Assembly (NCBI GenBank): GCA_949710005.1
Contig: OX453277.1
Span: 5,795,729 to 5,859,728, forward strand
DNA: 64,000 nucleotides
Direction of reading: 5' to 3'
From: Ricordea florida
Taxonomy: Eukaryota; Cnidaria; Anthozoa; Corallimorpharia; Ricordeidae
Position 1 is the stretch's first letter. Each line of letters starts with the position of its first letter. This document shows, piece after piece, positions 34,957-47,100 of this stretch. Both the position numbers and the translations under genes were made by a program. The notes beneath the pieces were generated by a model that saw nothing but the letters and a program-made list of their open reading frames with translations, searched no databases and was not told where the DNA came from.

Positions 34957-35262
34957 AGGGTTGGTGCAGTGGTGAGAGCGCTCTCCTTCCACCAATGTGG
35001 CCCAGGTTCGATTCTCGGCCCCGGCATCATATGTGGACTGAGTTTGTTGGTTCTCTACTCTGCTCCGAGAGGTTTTTCGCCGGGTACTCAAGTTTTCTCC
35101 TCCCCGCAAAAACCAACATTTGACTTGATCGGTTGATTTAATTTAACATGATTTCATTTCATTTCATTTGTGTTTTACAGCGTCCCTGATTAGTACCCTC
35201 AGTGCTAGATACAGATGACACTCAAATAAAGGTCATTATCATTATCATTATCAATATCATTA
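34957..35262 (+). mobile_element. SINE, family 3, near full length
   Basis: Head GGTTGGTGCAGTGGTGAGAG and B-box CAGGTTCGATTCTC, body GTTTGTTGGTTCTCTACTCT, tail GACACTCAAATAAAGGTCAT then (TATCAT)n. Other copies: 22598 and 49487 (reversed), and a 5'-truncated tail at 58038. Confidence 0.8.
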
Positions 35263-37384
35263 CTATAGGCCTCACCTTGTGGTAGATAAGTATATCTACG
35301 AAGTAGCCGTGCATGTAGGCTCTCAGCAGGTTTGTTCCAATCAAATGTGATAGCCCTAACAAAAAAATGAGATCAACTTACATATGTATAAAAAAAATTA
35401 TACTGCTAACTAGCTACTGCAGCTACCGCAACAAAGCACGAAAAACAAAAAAAATTATTATATTTCAGCTTCACATAATTCGTAGTAGCTATTTTGGATT
35501 GGCGAGTCTCCTCTTAATTTTTCCCTTATTCTACGGCCTTATCATTTAAAGGATTATCTGTAGCGCGTTTTATAATTGGATGTCGTAAAAGAAAAAGCAA
35601 AATAATTTTTCTGGCCGATCACAAACGATCTACGCAGTCCACAGTCTTACCTAAACTATCCAGGTCTTGCTTGGTTACAAACTTGTAATCATCGTACACT
35701 AAAAAGAAAAAACAGTTCAACTTTAAATTTTGAATTCATTGTACTGCCTATCATAAGCTTTACTAGACCTTAAAAACAACAAATTCAACTTTTACTGAAG
35801 GGGGCATTCTAATCAAAGAAGAATGACAATAATCAAATCCTTTAAAAATGTAATAACCAGCCAAAATATCTGGAATTGTCACCAAAGAGGCACCTGGCCA
35901 AGTTATCTGAGATGTTGTTTTTAACTTGTTGCTAACTATGCATTTCTGAAGTTAATAATTAACCCCATAGAGAAGGATAGTATTTTTAGACTTAATTTAC
36001 TGCCCCCAACGGTTTCGTTCTCAGAAAACAAGAAATGTTTGCACGCGCACTTCTCAAGACAATTCAACTAGATAATGCATAATGAAGTAGGGACCTGTGC
36101 GGAAATCATTCAGAGATCTCTCCAGACATGGAATGTAGCCTGTGCCAGGCTCTCGGATAGTGGGCACGATCGAAAAGCGGGAGAGCGAGAGAACAAATGG
36201 GTGGGAGTCAGTATCACTAAAAAAATGATAATCATTTTTCAGTAAAAGGGTTAAAAAATCAATTAGATCACTTATAAAATACCAAACATTCATCAACACA
36301 AACCAGTGGGTTGCTGATCTTCTTCAAGCTCCTCTGTCAAGCTGTCCAGGAAAGAACACCACCTTGGACCTGGACCAAGCGACTGTGATTGATCATCAAA
36401 CATGATAGAGAAAAAAAAAAAACAGAACAGTGGATCAGAATGTTGCAGTACAGACACATACCATACAAAAGTGTCTGATGTACTAGACTGAAGATATTGT
36501 CTACTAAAGTCTTCCAGAACCCTCACCCAACCCACCCTACAATTAACCCTTTCAATGCCACAGGTGACCCATGCATAAATTCTCCTTATAATTCCAATAT
36601 AATACCGCACAAACAGATTATAAGAATTGAGAACATGATCAAATCAAGGATGGTCCGAGCTAGAATGTAAGGAACTGTAAAGCACTTGCTCGGGAGACCC
36701 CAATCTTACATAAGATTTTTAAACCCTGTCAGACTATGCTGCTCAGAGAAAATACTCTTTGTGACAGCATACACCAACAAAGCAAAACTACATACAGTGT
36801 ACTCTTTTTAAGAATTATTGGCATATTATACAGTGCATATATATTCTATAAAAGTTTGAGAATAGAAAAGTCAATAGCAACTTTCAAGTTTTCTTCCTGC
36901 ACAATTTATAAATTCAAAATGCAGATTGTCAAATCTGTTACTGGATAAAATTCAAGCAAGGCAAGCCAACTCACAGGAATATAATACACCAGCATTTTTG
37001 GTGCTTCCGTGGCCATGAACAGCAAACCTATTAGTAAAGTAGAATGGGAATCAAGGGTCAGTGGCGGTGACTGCAGTGATAATGATAATAACCAATCAAA
37101 ACTGAATCATGTCTAACAAAACTTACATTTAAAATTGTAATAACTCGAAGACAAAGTGATACGATCACGCTCTATTTAATACTGAATCAACAACAGACTA
37201 TCTTACATGTGCTTGATTACAAAACTTGGGAATTCGATTACAATGACAGGTAAAAATAACCAGAGCATGAATTTATAGTACTTTTATGTTACATAACAAA
37301 AATGGTGGAAATCTTACCTGAATCTGGGTAAAGGCATAGTTCATTAATATCTGTTGATGGTTCTATGGAAGCAAATGGTTTTCC

Positions 37385-37885
37385 CTTAAAAAAAAGAAAG
37401 TGAAAATTGTGGTTCACAGTTTGTTCCACTTGAACCAGGTCAAACAACACAATAACAAGAAAATTAATTGTCATTGCAAACACTGCACAGTATCATTGTC
37501 AGAAAATTATAAGCTAAAGACAAGGAAGAATCTTAGATTACGGAGGTGTGTTCAATATTGTTAAAAGGAGCTGATATTGAGTGTTAATGTAAGTCAGAAT
37601 TAGACTGAAGGGTGGTTAGGTTTCATTACAAAACGTGTACCCCCAAACAGTGCCCCCTTTATGGACTCCTTTTTAAATAACCTACAATAACCCTCGTCCT
37701 GTTACCGGTAACAAAAATCAACAAAGGAATGGTGACAACCAACAGCATGCACTACGCTTTTTCACTACGGTTGGATTCAGGATGCGTTTGTTGTGATTTT
37801 CGATGATCTGTTTGGTGTTGTTCATGCATCTTTAACTAATACATATAATAACTGAATAACTGAATTCTGAAATGTTATGTTATAG
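37385..37885. other. Probable segmental-duplication junction
   Basis: Left of it NOL10-A stops without its WD40-encoding exons; right of it receptor gene B1 starts at its collagen exon without a signal-anchor exon. The 500 bases between hold no recognisable exon on either strand. Confidence 0.55.
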
Positions 37886-40292
37886 ACACAAAGCCAATTG
37901 CTGGACCACCAGGACCCCGGGTCCCATTGGTCCCGCCGGTCTCGAGGGTTCTCCAGGTCTGCCGGGTCCCCCTGGTCCTAACGGGGTCGCAGGACCTGCA
38001 GGAGCAGCTGGAGCCGCCGGGTCAGCCGGTACACAGGGCCCACCGGGTCCTCCTGGTATACCTGGTGCTGCCGGGTCTCCGGGACTTCCCGGTTCAAAAG
38101 GCAGCGTCGGACGAAGGGGTTTGCGCGGGCTACCCGGTCCCCGTGGACCTCCGGGAATTACGACACAAACAAGGCCGAAAGATGACAGGGATCAAGAATC
38201 AAAAGAAAAAACATTGTTTGAGGGATTTTGTAAGTGGAAACTGGTCCTCATTCATTATTCTAAAGAATTCTATTAGAAAATTAGACTTTTACAAACGATA
38301 ATATTGTGAATTGTAGATGCATTGAGCTACGTGTGATATTAAGTATTGGAGATTTTAAACCGTTAAGTTTGGTCAAATCTGCTCCTTCCAAGTCATGAGT
38401 TTCTTGAACATTTTTGCTTCTGAGGGAGAACATCATTTGTCCAATTAGATACGCAGTGAAACTTTTTCTTGTAATACACAATTGCATGTCCTGTCTAATT
38501 TCCTGTCATTTCTGCACATCAATCTCGCTGAAAGAAAAAATTCCTTTTTTATAAGAGGGTATCACCGGCCACCCCAAACGTTTCCTACGTCTGGTGTATG
38601 TCCAGTCTGATTCTTAGGCTGATGGTCGGTTTGGCATCAGTACAACGCTAGAAGACGGTTTGGCGTATTCTTTTTGGGACTGTTTTGACCTAAGAGCAAT
38701 GTTTTGAATATGGTCAAAAGACTAAACCAAAAATAAAGAAATCGGGCTGGGTAACCTCGCATGTTGATTGGTGGGATGAAACAGAATGAGAATTCGAATC
38801 AACAGTTTGCGTTTGCCATAAATCCTTGTTTTTTAATCGATGCACTATCTGGACCGTAAATGTTCAATTGAGATTAAATGGAAGTTCCGCGTCAGAAGTT
38901 ATAAATCTCATTCTAGTTCCACTTTAAAGTTAAAGCCAATATCACACTGTTCGCCTAATTATTCGTTCGATATCGGTTTTGATCTGTGATTAAACGTGAA
39001 TTTTAGGCTACATTCACACTCCAGACTTCGGTACCTGTACAGTGAGAATTCATGCAGGTACAGTTTGGATCCATGCAAGTTTTATACCTGTTCACAATGA
39101 GGCAGTTTCTGTATTATCATGAGGTTACATTTTATCAGTCCACGAACATTAGAAGATAATGATTAGATATTTTCGTCATTTTGCCATGTGTGGAACGCAC
39201 GATAGTTTAAAAATGGCGTCCTGGTAGGACAAAGGAGCTTAACTAACTGGTTCACATTGTGCCCACATAACTTGAGACCGCTGCGGATTCAAAACTGTAT
39301 CTACCTCTAGAGCTGATATAAAATTTGCACAGATAGGCGGTACAACAGCTACCTGATCGCAGCTAAGTATGAACGGTAGTTTTTCATCTTTGCTCTTTTA
39401 GTGAAACCGAACGTCACCATCACACCACCCAAAACCTACGTTACCAGCAAAGGAGAAACGATAGTGCTTCAGTGTTCTGCTGTAGGAACTCCCAAACCGG
39501 ATATAATCTGGGTGAATAAGAACACCGGAAGAGCCGCTATTGGCGGCACATTCATATCAAATCCCGCTCTACCAGAGGATTCTGGGAACTGGTCTTGTAG
39601 GGCAAGCAACTTTCTGGGAACGGATACCGCTGACATAGAAATAGTTGTGGCAAGTAAGTGCCCGCGCATGTAATTCCGTTTGCTTTGGTCGTAAACTAAC
39701 TAATTAAATGTATTCATACGGCATCGGCCTCTGATTGGTAAATTATAAATGCCACATAAAATCTGATTGTGTCTTGGCTGTTGTTAACAGCTATGCTTGC
39801 AACCACGCACTGAATGAAGTGTTTTAACCATTCATTAATAACAACTAATTCAATAAGCATTAAATACCATTAAATGCATCTGGGGTAATGCATCCATGGC
39901 AATGTCTACTTCCCAATGATTTCGTCTTTCAAATTTCAAGAGTCGAAACGGGAGCTCATTCTGTCTGGGCCTGTGCTTCTATCACTTTCTTGGACTCAAA
40001 GATTTCTCGTCTCGTGGCGCATGCGTTACTTGCTATTCTTCTTCAATCGGGAATGGACATTGTTGAACTATTGCCAACAAGTTAAAAATCATTTAACTGT
40101 TTGATGCTGATTATAATTAACAACTTATAATTAACTGGATGAGTGGCGCAAATTAATCTGCAAGTGTCACATAATGCTTCTATCCTTTGAATTTCAACAA
40201 TGCAAATGGTAACTCAGTTTGTATCGAGTATAACAACTTGTCACTCAATTGGAGCTTTGCCCTAAAAGCTGAACATAACAGCGACAAACATA

Positions 40293-40497
40293 AAGGCGAC
40301 AAACTGTCCGATGTAGTTGTGAGATAAACTGTCCTATGTAGTTGTGAGACAAACTGGCCTATGTAGTTGTGAGACAAACTGTCCTATGTAGTTGTGAGAC
40401 AAACTGTCAGATGTAGTTGTGAGATAAACTGTGCTATGTAGTTGTGAGATAAACTGTCCGATGTAGTTGTGAGACAAACTGTCCTATGTAGTTGTGC
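40293..40497 (+). repeat. 25-bp tandem repeat, about 8 units (copy B)
   Basis: GAGACAAACTGTCCTATGTA-type units. Copy A has 3 units. Confidence 0.85.
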
Positions 40498-40592
40498 TAT
40501 TTCAGCAACTTTATCTCATGTCTTTGTACTCGGGTCAGGATAAACGATTAACAATGATGAAGAAAGGCTGACGATGGACTAACAGGCTAACC

Positions 40593-40990
40593 GGCGCCCG
40601 GCTAGCTCAGTTGGTAAAGCGCCGGCCTGTCGAGCGGGAGGTCGTGAGTTCAAACCTCGGCCGGACCAACACTTAAGGTCTTAAAAAAATTACTGAGGAG
40701 AATGTGCTGCCCTTGTTATGACATCTGCAAATGGTTAGACATTCTAGTCTTCTCGGATATTGACGAAAACTATAGACCCCGTCTCACAGCACTGTTCTTG
40801 TGGGACGTTAAAGATCCTACAACACTGTTCGAAAAGAGTAGGGAACATAAACCCCGGTGGTGCCGATGGTCGACCTTTGTAAAGTTTGATTGTAATTAAT
40901 GAATAAATTAATAAATAGAATTGATGTAAAGCGCCTTTGAACATATCCATATGAAAAAGAGCTCTATACAAATTTGTTATCATTATCTAT
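40593..40990 (+). mobile_element. tRNA-derived SINE, family 1 (copy B)
   Basis: Orthologous to 4873-5270 with TAGCTCAGTTGGTAAAGC head and GCGCCTTTGAACATATCCAT tail, so the insertion predates the A/B duplication. Confidence 0.8.
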
Positions 40991-42374
40991 CTTCATGGTT
41001 CTAAGAAACCTGATAAACCACTATGCATGTATGTGTGATGTCGTCGTCCCTTTATGGTTAGTTAATCCAGTATTGTACGCACTGCGTGCCTATGATGCTG
41101 TGATGTTTTTATTTAAGCACAGCCCACCTTTACGATTGCACCCGAACCAACCATCACTGCCTTCACTGAACAAGTAACTGAACTGAAATGCGCCGTGGAG
41201 GGCTTCCCAACTCCTAAGGTCGAATGGCGCCGCCAGGGAAACAAGGAGCTGCCGTTTGGAAGACATTATATTCGCAATAACAACTTGTTCTCGATCAAAG
41301 AAGACGAAGATATTTACATGTGTCATGCGTCAACTCCCGCTGGCTCTGTGATGGGAGGCACCACGGTCACCGTAGAAACCTACGGTGAGTTGGCCCTTAA
41401 ACCACTAACATTTTTTGACAGGTCATTAAAGACATGCCGTATGGTGATTCTTTGGAAAACCATGGTTGCCAAGCAGTACTGTACTATAGTATTGTTTAGT
41501 CCACTAAAAATAAGGATTTACTTTTTCTTATCTGTGAATCAACCCATGCGTTTTTGGAAAACCACTGAACTATACGCTGTGGATCTAATGCAGTATGGCC
41601 ATTGTTTGGTAATCTTCGCTGTAGTGCTGTGTCGTTTCTTTTACTTCACAGTGTGGTTGTAACTATTTCATCTGCGGATCAAAGCATGCAGTGTTACTGA
41701 CCATTCGTTGTCATGCTGCGAAGGCCACCGAAACATGGAAGTTTTGTCATTGTTCGCCGAATTTTGTAAAGCTGCTCATAGAATGGTTTATGTTTAATGC
41801 AAGGTATAAAAAAATGCCAACAATATAGCAATACGAAGCCAAAAATTTCGCGAAATTGTGAACCCTAGACGGACACGCACACACACACAAACACACACAC
41901 ACACAAAAACAAAATAAACAGAACAAAACAAAACAAAAAAATATCAGTTTTGACCTAACCTCTACAACGAAGTAAATTTGGTTCTTCTTTTGCTATTTGC
42001 TTAGAGCCAGTGGAAGTGAGAATAATTCCTCCCAACATTGTGACGATTAAAGACTTTGATAAGCCCGTTCGTGTCAACTGCTCAGCCCGCGGAAATCCTC
42101 AGCCGAACATCACGTGGTACAAGGATGGCGTTGCCATGTCAACAAGGTCTTACGTGTTTGGTGATCAGGTGAATGGTGAATTAAACTTGGAGCGACTGCG
42201 ACCTCGTGATCAAGGCGAATACAATTGTGTTGGAACTACTGCTGTTCGACCTGAGCCCTTTTCATATACCACAAACATACGTGAGTTGACATAACGGGTT
42301 GGTAAAATTGTAAAACTTATTAGAAGATACGGTGGTCTCATACAATAATTTCTTCACGACATAATAGTTTACTG

Positions 42375-42620
42375 TAAGGTAAGAGAGGACGAGAACAAAG
42401 AAGGAGAACCGGCTGGAAGGTAAACTAGGAAAGGAGGAAACAGGTAGGTAGACGAGAGTCGAGAAAATAGGTAGGGTCGAGAGGCAGGAAGAGGGGGAGG
42501 GAAGAGAAGAGGATAAGAAAGGGGAAGGTCAGAGAAGACAGTGTAGAGTGGAATACAGGGGTGGGGCAGAGGGGACACGAGAAGAAAGCAAAATAAAAGG
42601 TGGAGGTAAGGATAGTTGGG
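42375..42620 (+). repeat. Purine-rich tract (copy B)
   Basis: Counterpart of 6630-6865 with small substitutions. Confidence 0.6.
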
Positions 42621-43003
42621 AGGTAGGTGATCATAGCATACAAGCAATTTAATGATGAAGACCTAGAAGCACCACAGTAACAGATGTTTTTTTTGTAGAA
42701 CTCAAGAAATGTCGCGAGCTACACGACCCTGTTGACGGCTATAAAATAAGTGAAACCGATGCAGTGGCTGGAAGTATCGTTCGATTCCCTTGCAATCCAG
42801 GCTGTATGTTATACGGGTCGTCGGCTAGAGTGTGTGGCAAAGACGGGCGATGGAGCGGGACACAGCCTTACTGTAAGTACTAGTGATGCTTATAAAAGTG
42901 CTCCATAACTGTACAAAACATGTTAAGATTGAGATAGATTTTGTTAGCGTCAAAAACAGACATTCAAAATTTGTATAAAAATTTATTTGGGTGACCTTGG
43001 TTA

Positions 43004-43136
43004 GGGACGGACCATTACAAAAGTGATGGGGGGGGGGGTGGGTGGGGAAAAACCAAAACAAAAAATCATGCAAGCTGAAAATTAACCCACACCCCGCCCC
43101 CCCCCCCTCCCCATCACTTTTCTAATGGTCCGTCCC
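43004..43136. mobile_element. MITE with G/C tracts (copy B, internally deleted)
   Basis: Same ends and TTA flanks as 7307-7601 but only 133 bp. Confidence 0.75.
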
Positions 43137-43779
43137 TTAGAGTAGTCGCACTATAAGTTTTTATCTTGGCAGTTATTATTAGAACTTTTTCACCTGAATT
43201 TCACTGAAGTGATTCCGTTGCTAGGTTACAATGTGGGACTAGTGGCGTACGTCTTCTTACTGAGCATGACAGAAACCTTATGAGCGGTAATCTGCTGGGA
43301 AAATGCGATAACAACCTGGCGGAGGGCTGGTACCGATTTTCGGGTTCTGCGGGTGTTCAAATGCCAAACCGTTGCCAAGGCTCCGGCAGATGTAACACCC
43401 AGTACCCCGGATGGTTGTTTGGTATGCATCCATATAAGGATGATGGTTGCGTTAAACGACGAGTTTGTTTTGGAAATTACCTTTCAGGCTGTTGTCAATA
43501 TCAGAAGAAAATCTTGGTGCGAAACTGTGGTACATTTTACGTGTACAAACTGGGACCAACTCCAGGGTGTAATTTCCGCTATTGTGGAAAAAATGCACAA
43601 CAGCCAACTACAATGGATGGTTTACTTTAACTTGTGTCAGTGTCGTTGCTTTCTTTACTTTATCTTATATGCTCTCTTTATGGAATAGGGCACTTATTAT
43701 CCTTACGTTTGTTTGTTAAAAGTTTTCCTTCACAACAGCCTCGAAATAGATCGTTTATGAGGTTTTCAACTTTAGTAGA

Positions 43780-43930
43780 TTTATTGCGTGGTTTTCTATA
43801 TTTTGCGTGGTTTTCTGTATTTTTATCTTTTTTTGGATTTATTGTGTGGTTTTCCATATTTTGCGTGGTTTTTTATATTTTTATATTTTTTAGACTTATT
43901 GTGTGGTTTTCTATATTTTGCGTGGTTTTC
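43780..43930 (+). repeat. TTTTGCGTGGTTTTCTATAT minisatellite (copy B)
   Basis: Two to three units. Directly followed by sequence that in copy A lies 7.7 kb further downstream, at 16250. Confidence 0.7.
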
Positions 43931-44142
43931 AGTTCATCATTGTTAAATTTATTTGATATCTATTTACTTCGTCTTGGATATACATTTCGTCGCGGCCAGC
44001 ATCTGTATCGATGCCAAAAGAGATCCAAATATGGAAGAAAGGTATTCCAATCACGAGGAAACCAGTGTGTATTGTAGATGAAATTTCATAACTTATATCA
44101 AATTCACAAAGCAAAGCAATGTTACTTAGTGTCGCTTAAAAG

Positions 44143-47100
44143 ATGGCTGCGAACAAATCTTCCACGAGCTTCTCTGGCATCGCGTGTTTTCTCCACTTTG
44201 GCTTCACTCTTGCGTCCGTGGCGTTACTGAGTTACAAAGTGATTTATCTGGAAAGAGAACTTAGCACGTTCAGAGGGGAATTTCTGTCACAGACATTAAA
44301 GAACACAGTCAAGACGGATGCTTCAGATGATTCTCCAGGTGAAAGAACAGCGAGCCAAATAAACCGTCGCTCCACTGAATCTGAAGCTGTCCACGGATCG
44401 TCCTCTTCAGATGTGTTTAAGACAATTTGTCTGAAGAAATGGCTGCAGCATGTTCAGGTTTGTTTGTTATCATCAATGCTAAGAAACATTTATTTATTTA
44501 TCTCTTAAGAGATGAAGTGAGCTTCTGCGGTTAGACCTTGGAAAGGTATAGGTCAATAGTTTTTTATACAAAGTTCTGTATTTTGACTAAATTAAGATAA
44601 ATTGGCCACTGATTATACTAGTTAGTTACTGGTTACTTGTTGATTTCAAAATTACACTTGTAAGCCGAACTTGGAGTAGTATGCAAGGAGTTAGTTTCTC
44701 AATCAACTGGCGCTGTATCAGATGTATTGGTGAGGAAATCGAAACCCACAAAATCTGGTTTATCAAACGAGTTAATAAAGTAAGTCTATATCACAGTAGG
44801 ATTAAAGTATTGCTGTTAGATGTTTCGTGCGTTAGCCTTTTGCGACAACAACTAATTTAACGAGGAAAAGTAGGAGCCGAGATTGTTTTAGCATTTTCTT
44901 GTCATTTGCAGATCATGAAAACAAGAAATCAGACGGTGACACCAACGTGTGTTAGAGGTTTGTAAACCACGGTGATTGAGATGCAATGGAGACCGCGGTT
45001 TTGTAAAGCTCAGTCTAAACTTTGCTTTCATGGGCGGCCCATAATGCCCCTCATGTTTAAAAGAGCACTTCAAACAAGTTCTTTCGTATCCCATAATAGT
45101 TCAATACTTCAGTCCCCATTTTCCACAAGTCAACTTAGTTTTCTAGAAACAAAGTGCATCACGCAGAAATAGTCCATAGGTTAAACCTGGTTATTATTTC
45201 CAAATGAAATTATATACTTTGCAAAGTGTACCAAATCTGGATGTCAAGCGCCGTCGTAATGTGCAAGGCCATTTTCGCTTGAAACTGAATCTTGTACCAA
45301 AGTTAATTAAGGAGATAAAGGAGCAAAGATGAGGCTCCCATCATACCTTGTGTCCTCTTAGTGGACTGTGTCATTTTAGGGGGGAAGGGCAGGGGCTTGG
45401 GCTCCATCTGATGCAACTGATGATTGTCAGGGGCCTTAAGTCAATTCTTACCCCAACCACATCCCCCTCCCCCCCCCCTCCCCCATCTCCCTTTCCCCAA
45501 GAGACACCAGGTCTTTGGAAAATTTAGGGAATCAGCTGTCTTCATTTGTTATTGATTAATCTCTCAGGTCCTCCGGGCCCTCCTGGAAAAAGAGGCCATC
45601 GTGGGCGCACTGGCTCAGCAGGGCCACCTGGTAAAAGAGGGCCTCGAGGCCCCCGAGGCCCACCTGGTAAAGGCCCTGGAGTCAATGAGACCTACATCAA
45701 AGAATTTGTGAAGAGAATATCGCCTCAGACTCAAAGCGAACCAGGAAAGTTCTGTGAGTGGAATAATTCCATATCTGTGCATTGTTCAGACGGTATCTTA
45801 ACCTCTGGCACTTATCATGACAACCTATTCGATTAAAGAACTAACGAAGCTGTAAAAAAGAAAAGGAACTCCACGCGAAAAAATCCTTAATGTTAAACTT
45901 GTAAACTTGATCGAGATACGTACGAAAATCCTAAAATCTAACCTGATGAACGATGAATATTGCATGCTGACCGAATAATTATTTCCCGGTTTTATAGCGA
46001 AAGATACTACTTGCCTATTTTATGATTTTCTCAGTACGCGATCAACCCCTATGTGAGACAAAACGAGTGTCATTAATAAATAACTTATTCTGGATTTTTT
46101 TTGTCGTAAACATACATACAGTGTTGTCTAAAGCCTCTAATCAGTGATTCCGAGTCAAGCTAACATGTTTTTCATTGATTAACCTTGAATTACACTATCC
46201 ACACTTGAGTAGGAAAACTAGGTTATACTCCATGTCTTATTCTCTGTGTCATTCCCAAAATAAATTATTCTACATTACATTAATAGCAAGTACTTTATAT
46301 CATTTAAGTTGGAACTTAGCTTTAAAGTGAATACGCACGTGCAAACTTGTGGCCCTTAATCTAGCGGAGATCTCATATGCATATATAGTATGAACACTCA
46401 GGTGATTATACAAAATCGCGCTATCTCGGATTATCAGCCGATAATCACCTCGACGAAGAAAATGGCTGCCAGTCGTTCGCGCGCTTTTGATGAAATAAAT
46501 TTTTTTCGTGTTGCAGGATGCTTTTCCTTTTTTTTTTGGAAATCAGTAATCCCGTGTGTATTTATACTTAAAAAATTCTTCGCCTCACGCTCAGTGATAA
46601 TCACTTCGCCTTGCGCGAATTAATTGTTAAATATGACATTTTTATGAAAATACTTTCATGAATCAAGCTGTCCACTCTTGATACTCTCGAACACCAAGTT
46701 ATGCTCCGACTATCCTTAAAAATGTTATTCTTAAATAAATTGTTCTATTGCTACATGAAAATCAAATCCTTTATTTATTAAGGTTAGCACTTATGGTAAA
46801 TACGCACGAGCCAGGTTGTGTCCCTTAATCTAGCGATTTACAGGAGATTTACGACCTTGAAAAAGACCACAACCATTCTATGCTTGTCTCATATATTCTG
46901 CGAGCAAACCTTTTTATTTACATGTAATTGTAACAGATTTCAATACTTAATTTTTTTTGTCTTTTTGTTTTAGCTGCTCCTCGATTCACAAGCAAACATC
47001 CTACAGTGATAACTGTCAAAGTCGGTGGTAATGTTTCTATTAATATCAAAACACGTGGGTTTCCAGAGCCACATATCACGTGGTCGATACCTAGTAATAG

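Larger units (their letters stand above)
28174..37384 (-). pseudogene. NOL10: NOL10 (nucleolar protein 10), 5'-truncated and frameshifted copy
   Basis: Twelve minus-strand exons match the C-terminal ~60% of NOL10, an rRNA-processing nucleolar protein with an N-terminal WD40 half. Exons: 37384-37318, 37027-36975, 36382-36304, 35698-35651, 35355-35276, 34347-34249, 33870-33793, 33562-33476, 32572-32464, 30905-30717, 29025-28906, 28311-28174. Signatures: ELCLYPDSG, PGPRWCSFLDSLTEELEE, VYDDYKFVTKQDL, LLRAYMHGYFVDI, FAFEEYRKKRI, FSNPDFQVDEES, KPKFYELKPGENF, ERLKHEESSGV and ERKKLRRS near the end. No exon for the WD40 half lies before 37885, where receptor gene B1 begins. Exon 32572-32464 is 109 nt, one more than a multiple of three: an extra base near 32548 shifts the frame between EYKLLHPV and SKHEKERIKRQ. 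The exon at 29025 has an alternative acceptor at 29008. Probably non-functional. Confidence 0.8.
37886..43630 (+). pseudogene. Receptor gene B1: collagen-Ig-Ig-Ig-sushi-D8C, 5'-truncated and frameshifted
   Basis: Exons: collagen 37886-38229, Ig 39402-39653, Ig 41118-41384, Ig 42005-42280, sushi 42699-42872, D8C 43225-43630; all junctions phase 1. It shows what gene A1 has lost in the gap. Defects: no signal-anchor exon upstream; the collagen exon is 344 nt, one short of a multiple of three, with the frame changing at the GGG run at 37919-37921 (GPPGP before, [11 protein letters not shown] after); and the D8C exon lacks 16 bases present in A1 after GTGGCGTAC (43252), removing its first Cys and creating TGA at 43281-43283. 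The Ig exons stay open. The second Ig exon also lacks 9 bases relative to A1 (in frame). The homopolymer change could be a base-calling error; the 16-base loss is not. Confidence 0.8.

Noticed and set aside
37927-38301. Second overlapping ORF in the collagen exon
   Set aside because: It lacks Gly-X-Y periodicity; it is an out-of-frame shadow of the collagen reading.
40593-40665. tRNA gene candidates at SINE heads (4873, 20842, 40593, 47690, 51366)
   Set aside because: They have A- and B-box-like sequence, but acceptor arms or the conserved T33 fail, and each continues into a SINE body and microsatellite tail.
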